The translations under genes and the position numbers were made by a program. From Bacillota bacterium (GTDB lineage: Bacteria > Bacillota > Clostridia > Tissierellales > Sporanaerobacteraceae), in assembly GCA_029779375.1 (NCBI GenBank), contig JAKPAR010000213.1, positions 1 to 12,466 on the forward strand: 12,466 nucleotides of DNA, read 5' to 3'. Positions 6,675-12,466 of this stretch are shown here, one piece after another. The notes under the pieces are model-generated. The model had not been told where the DNA came from. It saw only the letters and a program-made list of their open reading frames with translations, and made no database searches. Every line of letters starts with the position of its first letter. The stretch's first letter is position 1.

Positions 6675-9254
6675 TTACTGTCGCACATAGAATACTAGAT
6701 TGCCATTTTTGCTGTCTATGATGACTTTTTGATTGAATTCTATTTCATCTCTAAGAATCATTCTTCCTATTTCGGTTATGATATTTTTTTCTATGAACCT
6801 TTTTATAGACCTTGCACCATAGTAGATAGAATAGGCTTCATCTATTATGTGTTGAGTAGCACTTAAAGTCAATTCTACAGATACTCTTCTATCGCTTAAA
6901 TCCTCATTTATTTCTTCTATATTTATATTTATAATCTTCACTATATCTTCTTTACTTAATGGCTTGAATAAAACTATATCATCTAGTCTATTTAAAAATT
7001 CAGGTTTGAAAATTTCTCTTATCTTTTTCATGACTGTTTCTCTAACTTTTTCATCTATTTCAACTTGAGAATCCAAGCCTTTTATTATGTCTTCGGAACC
7101 AATATTAGAAGTCATGATGATAATTGTGTTTTTAAAGTCTACTACTTTCCCCCTATTGTCAGTAAGTCTTCCATCATCTAATATTTGAAGTAAAATATTA
7201 AATACATCACTATGAGCTTTTTCAATTTCATCAAATAGTACTACAGAATAGGGTTGTCTTCTTACTGCTTCTGTAAGTTGTCCTCCCTCATCAAATCCTA
7301 CATATCCTGGAGGTGCTCCAAGAAGTCTTGAAACTGAATTTTTTTCCATGTATTCACTCATATCAAGTCTAATGAGATTTTTTTCGTCATCAAACATTGT
7401 CTCTGTGAGAACTTTGGCAAGGTATGTTTTCCCAACTCCTGTAGGTCCAAAAAACATAAATGAACCAACAGGTTTTTGACGTTTTCTCACTCCTGACCTA
7501 GCCCTGATGATGGCATCTGTCACTGCACTTACAGCTTCATCTTGACCTATTATTTTTTTATGAAGGACTTTGTCTAAGTTCAATAGCTTTTCCTTTTCAG
7601 TTTCTGTTAGTTTACTTACCGGTATACCTGTCCATTTAGATACTACCTCTGCTATTTCATCTTCGGTTACTTCTTCTTTTATGTCATAGGTATGGGGAAT
7701 ATTTTTAAGCTCTTGTTCTTCTCTCTCCAATTTTTTAAGCTTTATATATTTTAATTCAGAAACCTTTTCAAAATTGTTTTCTCTACTGGCTTCATCTATT
7801 TGTTTTTTTACTTCATCAATTTGATGTTTTATTTCTTTAGTTCTATCTACTATTTTTTTGTCTTCAATCCATTTTTCATATTCTATATTGTAGATATCAT
7901 TTAATTCTTTTATTTTTTCTTCTATTTCTTTGCATCTTAATTTTGATATTTCATCATCTTCTTGCCTTATAGATACTTTTTCCATTTCCAATTGCAAAAT
8001 TCTTCTCTGCATTTCGTCTAATTCATGTGGAAGAGCATCTATGCTTGTTCTCACCATCGAAGAAGCCTCGTCCATGAGGTCAATAGCCTTATCTGGCAAA
8101 AATCTATCTGTAATATATCTATCTGACAATTCAGCACAGGCAATAACAGCTTTGTCTGAAACTCTTATACCATGATGCATTTCATATTTTGCCTTTATCC
8201 CTCTTAAGATAGAAATAGTTTCTTCTACACTAGGTTCAGTAACTAATATCTTTTGAAATCTTCGATCTAATGCACCGTCTTTTTCTATATATTCTCTGTA
8301 TTCATCAAAAGTAGTTGCTCCAATGGTCAAAATCTCACCTCTGGCAAGCATTGGCTTAAGCATATTGGAGGTGTCTAATCCTCCTTGTCCATTTCCTGCA
8401 CCAACAACTGTATGCAATTCATCAATAAATAGAATGATTTGTCCATTAGAAGCTTCAATTATTTTTAAGACTTCTTTGAGTCTTTCTTCAAATTCACCTC
8501 TAAATTTAGCTCCTGCTATAAGGGCTCCCATATCTAGTGCATAAATAGTCCTATCTTTAAGAGTCTCTGGTACATCATTTCTAACTATCCTTTGGGCTAA
8601 TCCTTCTACAATTGCAGTTTTCCCAACTCCAGGTTCTCCTATGATGACAGGATTGTTTTTGGTTCGCCTCGACAATATCCTTATCATCCTGTTTATCTCA
8701 TCATCTCTACCTATGACTGGATCTAAGTCACCATTCTTTGCCTCACGAGTTAAGTCTCTGCCATATTTTTCTAGTACTTTGGCAATTCCTTCTGGATGAT
8801 TGTCAGTAACTCCAATGGTTGATCTATATTTTAAAACTCTTTCTCTAAAGTCGTCATATTCAATATTGTATTTTTCAAAAATACTTTGACTGGTTATTTT
8901 ATTTTCTTTTAGAATGGCTAAATATATTTGTTCTACATTTATATAGGAATCATACATACCTCTTGACAATTCTTCAGCCACAAGTAATATTTTCTGAGCT
9001 GTCCTGTTATAAAACAATTTGGTCAAACCATCTTGACTTTTCAATTTATCTAAAGCTTCATCTATGTCCTTGGTATATGAAAATATATCGACACCCATTT
9101 CCTTCAATATATCGACTACTATTGAATTTTTTTGTTGTACCAAGGCCCTATGTATATGCAATTCTGTTAGTTCACTATTCCCTTTTCTTATGGCTATATT
9201 TTGAGCTTCTTGCATCACTTGTATAGTATCATCAGAAAACTTTCTTGTGTTCAT
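6675..9254 (-). CDS. clpB: ATP-dependent disaggregase ClpB
   Basis: A full-length (859 aa) Hsp100 chaperone that, with the DnaK system, pulls polypeptides out of aggregates through a hexameric ring in the cytoplasm. Domains in order: Clp N-domain (1-145); first AAA+ with Walker A GEPGVGKT (206-213), Walker B ILFIDE (274-279) and Arg finger region DRRF (330-333); coiled-coil middle domain (about 405-525), the mark of ClpB; second AAA+ with GPTGVGKT (603-610) and VVLFDE (671-676); and the ClpB C-terminal domain. No IGF/LGF loop for ClpP docking is seen in the usual place, which fits ClpB rather than ClpA/C. Both substrate-gripping pore loops carry Phe ([17 protein letters not shown]) where Tyr is common. 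ATG at 9254 has AAAGGAG about ten bases upstream. It is monocistronic apart from the dead sigma remnant behind it, and probably terminates at 6410-6370. Confidence 0.97.
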   Translation of the reverse strand: MNTRKFSDDTIQVMQEAQNIAIRKGNSELTELHIHRALVQQKNSIVVDILKEMGVDIFSYTKDIDEALDKLKSQDGLTKLFYNRTAQKILLVAEELSRGMYDSYINVEQIYLAILKENKITSQSIFEKYNIEYDDFRERVLKYRSTIGVTDNHPEGIAKVLEKYGRDLTREAKNGDLDPVIGRDDEINRMIRILSRRTKNNPVIIGEPGVGKTAIVEGLAQRIVRNDVPETLKDRTIYALDMGALIAGAKFRGEFEERLKEVLKIIEASNGQIILFIDELHTVVGAGNGQGGLDTSNMLKPMLARGEILTIGATTFDEYREYIEKDGALDRRFQKILVTEPSVEETISILRGIKAKYEMHHGIRVSDKAVIACAELSDRYITDRFLPDKAIDLMDEASSMVRTSIDALPHELDEMQRRILQLEMEKVSIRQEDDEISKLRCKEIEEKIKELNDIYNIEYEKWIEDKKIVDRTKEIKHQIDEVKKQIDEASRENNFEKVSELKYIKLKKLEREEQELKNIPHTYDIKEEVTEDEIAEVVSKWTGIPVSKLTETEKEKLLNLDKVLHKKIIGQDEAVSAVTDAIIRARSGVRKRQKPVGSFMFFGPTGVGKTYLAKVLTETMFDDEKNLIRLDMSEYMEKNSVSRLLGAPPGYVGFDEGGQLTEAVRRQPYSVVLFDEIEKAHSDVFNILLQILDDGRLTDNRGKVVDFKNTIIIMTSNIGSEDIIKGLDSQVEIDEKVRETVMKKIREIFKPEFLNRLDDIVLFKPLSKEDIVKIININIEEINEDLSDRRVSVELTLSATQHIIDEAYSIYYGARSIKRFIEKNIITEIGRMILRDEIEFNQKVIIDSKNGNLVFYVRQ

Positions 9255-9289
9255 TGATCCACTCTCCTTTAAATATGAGCTGTATATAT

Positions 9290-9320
9290 ATTATAGCAAA
9301 ATATTGGTACCACGTGCCAA
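9290..9320 (-). promoter_or_regulatory. clpB promoter with extended -10
   Basis: On the minus strand TGCTATAAT (9298-9290) is a perfect extended -10 element, 36 bases before the clpB ATG. A TTGGCA (9320-9315) could act as a -35, with a long 19-base spacer. The leader would be about 28 bases and includes the AAAGGAG site. Confidence 0.6.
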
Positions 9321-9325
9321 TATTT
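9299..9325. promoter_or_regulatory. 9-N9-9 inverted repeat over the clpB promoter, candidate operator
   Basis: AAATATTGG (9299-9307) and CCAATATTT (9317-9325) are perfect inverted repeats separated by nine bases. The pairing extends inward to 12 bp with one G-T pair. It covers the -35 and spacer of the clpB promoter, a repressor position. The geometry equals that of CIRCE (HrcA operator), but the arm sequence is different, and it does not look like a CtsR heptamer repeat. Confidence 0.5.
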
Positions 9326-9350
9326 AAATTTAGTGACTATATGTTGGTCT

Positions 9351-9396
9351 ATAGAATATATCTATGATAAAGTTCATGAGTATAGATATATTCTAT
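9351..9396. repeat. Paired 15-bp palindromic sites upstream of the ABC transporter promoter
   Basis: Positions 9351-9365 (ATAGAATATATCTAT) and 9382-9396 (ATAGATATATTCTAT) are exact reverse complements, and each is itself a palindrome of form ATAGA-N5-TCTAT. Their centres are 31 bp apart, about three helical turns, and the second ends four bases before the -35 at 9401. This is the layout of a two-site operator or activator region. It could also fold as one AT-rich hairpin, but there is no T-run. Confidence 0.55.
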
Positions 9397-9400
9397 TTGA

Positions 9401-9430
9401 TTGATTTTATTCTTGATGCTAATGTAATAT
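9401..9430 (+). promoter_or_regulatory. Promoter of the ABC transporter operon
   Basis: TTGATT (9401-9406), an 18-base spacer and TAATAT (9425-9430) lie 28 bases before the ATG. An overlapping pair, TTGATT (9397-9402) with TAATGT (9420-9425), has a 17-base spacer. The leader would be short and has no room for a riboswitch. Confidence 0.5.
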
Positions 9431-9458
9431 AGGATGTGATTAAAGGAGGAGGAATATT

Positions 9459-10523
9459 ATGAATATGAAAAAATTTGTAGCATTTTTGTTAATTTTTACT
9501 TTATCTCTTAGTTTGGTTGCTTGTGGAAAATCAGAGCAAAAGGAAAGTTCTGATGATTCATCTACACCAGTTGAGGAAACTAAGGATAAGCCTTTTGAAG
9601 GAACAACCTTAAGTGTTTTACTTGCTTATGGTGGAGCAGAAAATAGTTTTGATAAGTTTACTGAAGAAACTGGAATCAAGGTTGAATATTTAGAAATGTC
9701 AACTGGTGCTGCTCTTGCTAAATTACAAGCTGAAGATGGAAAAACAGAAGCTGATATTTGGTTTGGTGGTGGTGTTGATAGTTATCTAAATGCTAGAGAT
9801 TTAGGTTATCTTGAAGCTTATAAATCCCCAAATGCTTCAGCTATCAATCCACAATACAATGACAAAGATGGATATTATTCTGGTCTTGCATTGGTTCCAG
9901 CAGGATGGATAGTTAATGAGGATCTTCTAAAAGAAAAAGGGCTTGAAGCACCAAAGACTTGGGAAGACTTAGCTGATCCAAAGTATAAAGGCGAAGTAAT
10001 CATGGCTGATCCTTCTATATCAGGAACTAACTATGCAATTGTTAGTGGTCTTATTCAAGCTTGGGGAGAAGAAAAAGCTTGGGATTATTTTGAAAGATTA
10101 AATAAAAATATTGATTTCTTTGCAAAAGGTGGCGGAGAACCTCTTGAAAAAGTTGCAGCTGGAGAATTTGCAATTGGTATAGTAGCAATAACTGGTGGTA
10201 CTTATAGCGTAGGAGAAACTAGTCCTACATCTGTAGTATATCCTGAAGATGTAATTCCTTGGACTCCAGCACCAATTGCTATATTTAAAAATACAAAAAA
10301 TCTTGAGGCAGCTAAAGTATTTGTAGATTGGTATCTATCCAAAGAAGGTCAAGAAGTATTAAGAGAAGCTGATGCTAGAATCATGGCTAGAGATGATGTA
10401 GACGCTCCTGAACTTATGAAGGATTTAGATAAGAGTAAACTAATAGATTTCAATTTAGAGTTAATGGGAAGTCAAAGAGATGAAATTTTAGCAAGATGGA
10501 AGGAACTAGTAGGTGAAAAGTAA
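9459..10523 (+). CDS. AfuA/FbpA-type ABC transporter substrate-binding lipoprotein
   Basis: A 354-aa extracytoplasmic lipoprotein that captures the solute and hands it to the permease encoded next. A signal peptide (MKK, then a hydrophobic stretch 6-20) ends in the lipobox LVAC with C22, followed by a Ser/Glu/Lys-rich linker (23-45). The mature part (48-350) has the type-2 periplasmic-binding fold signature of COG1840: SVLLAYGG, ADIWFGGG (98-105), APKTWEDLADPKYKGEVIMADP (in two parts, 164-173 and 174-185), GGGEPLEKVAAGEFAIGI, and PIAIFKNTKNLEAAKVFVDW. Proteins of this group import ferric ion, phosphonates, polyamines or phosphorylated sugars. The paired tyrosines that bind iron in FbpA-type proteins are not visible at the expected place (GGTYSVGE, 246-253), so the substrate is left open. 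ATG at 9459 has AGGAGGAGG six bases upstream, one of the strongest sites in the window. It overlaps the permease start by 11 bases. Confidence 0.88.
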   Translation: MNMKKFVAFLLIFTLSLSLVACGKSEQKESSDDSSTPVEETKDKPFEGTTLSVLLAYGGAENSFDKFTEETGIKVEYLEMSTGAALAKLQAEDGKTEADIWFGGGVDSYLNARDLGYLEAYKSPNASAINPQYNDKDGYYSGLALVPAGWIVNEDLLKEKGLEAPKTWEDLADPKYKGEVIMADPSISGTNYAIVSGLIQAWGEEKAWDYFERLNKNIDFFAKGGGEPLEKVAAGEFAIGIVAITGGTYSVGETSPTSVVYPEDVIPWTPAPIAIFKNTKNLEAAKVFVDWYLSKEGQEVLREADARIMARDDVDAPELMKDLDKSKLIDFNLELMGSQRDEILARWKELVGEK

Positions 10524-12177
10524 TATTACAAATGAGGAAAGGGCAAATTTGGCCCTTTCCTTTGACTCTATATTGGATAAATTTATTTTTTGGATTGTAG
10601 TTATTAGTTTACTCCTTTTTATCTTATATCCAGTTGTAATGGTTATTTCAACTAGTTTTTTTTATAGAGGTACTTTTACTTTAGATAATTATAAAAATTT
10701 ACTGAACTCTAACAATCTCAAGTTAATTAAGGATAGCTTATTTGTAGCTAGTATCTCTTCGATTTTATCAACTATTTTTTCATTTTGTATAGCTCTTTTT
10801 ACCTTTGTTGAAAGAAAAAAAATTAAAAAACTTATTTATAGAGCACTTATGTTATCTATGATATCACCACCTTTTGTTTCTTCTTTGGCCTTGATTATTC
10901 TATTTGGACGTCGTGGAATCATTACCCACAATTTATTGGGACTAAGTGTGAACCCTTATGGATGGCAAGGTATTGTGCTATTGCAAACCTTAGGTGGAAT
11001 ACCATTATCTTCTATAATGCTTATTTCTGCACTACATTCAATTGATACTAGGCAGATATTAGCTTCTAGAGATCTTGGGGCTACAACTACACAAACTATA
11101 AAAAATATTGTCATACCTGCAATTTTTCCTACTATATTATCTGTATTGTTTTTAAGTTTTACAATGAATTTAGCTGATTTTGGAACTCCTATAATCATCG
11201 GAGGAAAGTTTAAAATGCTTGCTACAGAGACTTATATGACTATATTCTCTAGTGGGGATTTAGGAAAAGCTGCAGCTATGTCTATACTATTAATTCCACC
11301 AGCTATACTTTCATTTGTATTTTATCGCAAAAACATAACGAATATTGACAACAGAGCAACTGGCACCAAAGCTCTTGGTAGTGAAAACTATGATTTTCAG
11401 CTTCCTATTTGGTTGAAATTTGTATTGACTTTCATCACAGTTTCTTTTTTCATAATAGTGGTACTTAAATATGGTAGTATAATTTTATCTGCCTTTTCCA
11501 TAAATACTTCAGGAAAATTAACTTTTACTTTAAAGCACTTTGAAGAAGTCAAATTTGCATATACTCCTGCTTTTTTAAGAAGCATAATCTTTGCAGTGAT
11601 AGCAGGATTTGTATCATCTGTGATAGGTATTTTGTTGTCATATTATACTCACAGGAGAAAAATCAAAGGGATGAGTTTTATTGAATTTGTCTCTGCATTG
11701 CCATATATTATACCTGGTATTTTCTTTGGACTAGGATATATAGTTGGATTTAACAAAGAACCTTTATTGCTTACAGGAACTACTGCAATTGTCATATTGA
11801 ACTCGACTTTTAGACATATATCAGTAGCAAATAAAGCTACCAACGCTGCATTTACTACAATTGATACTAGAATAGAAGATGCTTCCAGAGATTTAGGAGC
11901 ATCAAAGTTTAAAACTATTACGAACATTATATTTCCTCTTTTGAGACCTGTTTTTCTTACTAGTTTTATAAATACCTTTACAGCTTGTATGACTACTGTT
12001 GGAGCTATTATATTTTTAGTATCACCTAAAAATGTAGTTGCATCCATAGTCATGTTCAAAAACATTACCAATGGACAATATGGACCTGCTTCTGTAATGG
12101 CCAGCATATTGATTTTAATCACTGTGAGTGTAAATTTAATTGCTATAAAGCTATTGAATACAAAGGAGATGTACTGA
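10513..12177 (+). CDS. Fused two-domain ABC transporter permease, FbpB-like
   Basis: A 554-aa inner-membrane permease with two binding-protein-dependent transport domains in one chain, roughly 20-275 and 300-548, and about 12 hydrophobic segments. Each half carries the cytoplasmic EAA loop that docks the ATPase: ASRDLGATTTQTIKNIVIP (184-202) and ASRDLGASKFKTITNIIFP (457-475). They share the identical core ASRDLGA, so the protein pairs with an ATPase homodimer without a second permease. Fused permeases of this size are usual for FbpB-type systems. The start is taken as GTG at 10513, within the end of the binding-protein gene, which gives translational coupling. A TTG at 10549 with AGGAAAGG upstream is an alternative that would remove 12 residues without harming any domain. 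Its stop overlaps the ATPase start as TGATG. Confidence 0.9.
   Translation: MKSNITNEERANLALSFDSILDKFIFWIVVISLLLFILYPVVMVISTSFFYRGTFTLDNYKNLLNSNNLKLIKDSLFVASISSILSTIFSFCIALFTFVERKKIKKLIYRALMLSMISPPFVSSLALIILFGRRGIITHNLLGLSVNPYGWQGIVLLQTLGGIPLSSIMLISALHSIDTRQILASRDLGATTTQTIKNIVIPAIFPTILSVLFLSFTMNLADFGTPIIIGGKFKMLATETYMTIFSSGDLGKAAAMSILLIPPAILSFVFYRKNITNIDNRATGTKALGSENYDFQLPIWLKFVLTFITVSFFIIVVLKYGSIILSAFSINTSGKLTFTLKHFEEVKFAYTPAFLRSIIFAVIAGFVSSVIGILLSYYTHRRKIKGMSFIEFVSALPYIIPGIFFGLGYIVGFNKEPLLLTGTTAIVILNSTFRHISVANKATNAAFTTIDTRIEDASRDLGASKFKTITNIIFPLLRPVFLTSFINTFTACMTTVGAIIFLVSPKNVVASIVMFKNITNGQYGPASVMASILILITVSVNLIAIKLLNTKEMY
10535..10561 (+). promoter_or_regulatory. GC-rich hairpin between binding-protein and permease genes
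   Basis: AGGAAAGGGC (10535-10544) and GCCCTTTCCT (10552-10561) form a perfect 10-bp stem around loop AAATTTG. It starts 12 bases after the binding-protein stop and lies inside the first codons of the permease. Only TTTG follows, so full termination is unlikely. It probably protects the upstream mRNA or causes partial termination, and may mask the alternative permease start. Confidence 0.6.
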
Positions 12178-12466
12178 TGTTTTTAAAATTGGTAAATTTA
12201 ACTAAAATGTTTGATGGGGAAAATGGAGTTAAAAATATAAATATAGATGTAAATGAAGGCGAATTTATAACTATTTTAGGCCCTTCTGGCTGTGGCAAAA
12301 CTACTACGTTAAATCTCATTGGCGGATTTTTAAAAGCTGATAGTGGACAAATTCTTCTTGAAGGAGTGGATATAAAAGATTTGCCACCAGAAAAACGTCC
12401 GGTTTCTACGGTTTTTCAAAGCTATGCTCTATTTCCTCATATTAATGTGGTGGAAAATGTTAGTTA
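12177..12466 (+). CDS. ABC transporter ATP-binding protein, 3' end beyond the window
   Basis: The first 96 residues of the ATPase that powers the importer at the cytoplasmic face of the membrane. Visible elements are Walker A GPSGCGKT (35-42) and the Q-loop VFQSYALFPH with Q81. PPEKRPVSTVFQ before the Q-loop is typical of the PotA/FbpC (COG3842) class, which fits the AfuA/FbpA-type neighbours. The signature motif, Walker B and any C-terminal TOBE domain lie outside the window. ATG at 12177 overlaps the permease stop in TGATG and is preceded by AAGGAG, so it is translationally coupled and the third gene of the operon. Confidence 0.93.
   Translation, partial: MFLKLVNLTKMFDGENGVKNINIDVNEGEFITILGPSGCGKTTTLNLIGGFLKADSGQILLEGVDIKDLPPEKRPVSTVFQSYALFPHINVVENVS

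Noticed and set aside
9296..9320. TTGGCAC...TTGC as a sigma-54 promoter for clpB.
   Set aside because: The GG and GC elements are not at the required -24/-12 spacing; the extended -10 for sigma-A explains the region better.
9351..9396. The inverted repeat as an intrinsic terminator.
   Set aside because: The stem is almost all A/T, the loop is 16 bases and no T-run follows; paired operator sites are more likely.
9431..9458. Possible riboswitch in front of the transporter operon.
   Set aside because: The predicted leader is only about 25 bases, too short for any known aptamer.
11649..12122. A 157-codon open frame on the minus strand inside the permease gene.
   Set aside because: It is a shadow of the strongly supported permease frame, with no binding site or recognisable product.

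Overview
The window is AT-rich, uses strong AGGAGG-type ribosome binding sites, and carries a lipoprotein signal and gene families typical of low-GC Gram-positive anaerobes. It most likely comes from a chromosome of a Clostridia/Tissierellia-type bacterium. That is an inference from composition and gene content, because no rRNA or tRNA marker is present. Nothing points to a phage, plasmid, insertion sequence or CRISPR array.

Layout. (1) Positions 1-2765, minus strand: a tightly packed regulatory operon reading leftward from a good promoter at 2794-2822. In transcription order it encodes a small unrecognised protein, an ArsR-type HTH regulator with a C-terminal DUF2087-like domain, a six-TM sensor histidine kinase, and a response regulator cut by the window edge. 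The kinase and regulator resemble the GlnK/GlnL (YcbA/YcbB) two-component family. The response regulator frame has no ATG/GTG/TTG start and seems to begin at ATA. (2) 2947-3948, plus: a short M29-like metalloaminopeptidase homologue with all six expected active-site residues. (3) 4088-6371, plus: two tandem, diverged paralogues of the TIGR00300 / nickel-pincer ornithine cyclodeaminase family (LOR/SDH region), closed by a perfect 18-bp hairpin terminator. The first copy keeps the family's conserved motifs; the second has lost most of the charged and histidine positions in them. (4) 6440-6640, minus: a decayed ECF sigma-factor region 4 with three in-frame stops. (5) 6675-9254, minus: full-length ClpB. 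Its extended -10 promoter is overlaid by a 9-N9-9 inverted repeat that is neither CIRCE nor CtsR. (6) 9459 to the end, plus: an AfuA/FbpA-type ABC importer operon. It holds a lipoprotein binding protein, a fused two-domain permease and the start of the ATPase. Two 15-bp palindromic sites lie upstream of its promoter, and a GC-rich hairpin sits just after the binding-protein gene.

How it fits together. The transporter genes form one translationally coupled unit (11-nt overlap, then TGATG overlap), and the hairpin probably sets binding protein above permease. The two-component genes and the ArsR/DUF2087 gene are probably co-expressed. The least described part is the paralogue pair at 4088-6371, whose asymmetric motif loss suggests a catalytic/non-catalytic heteromer or a new activity.
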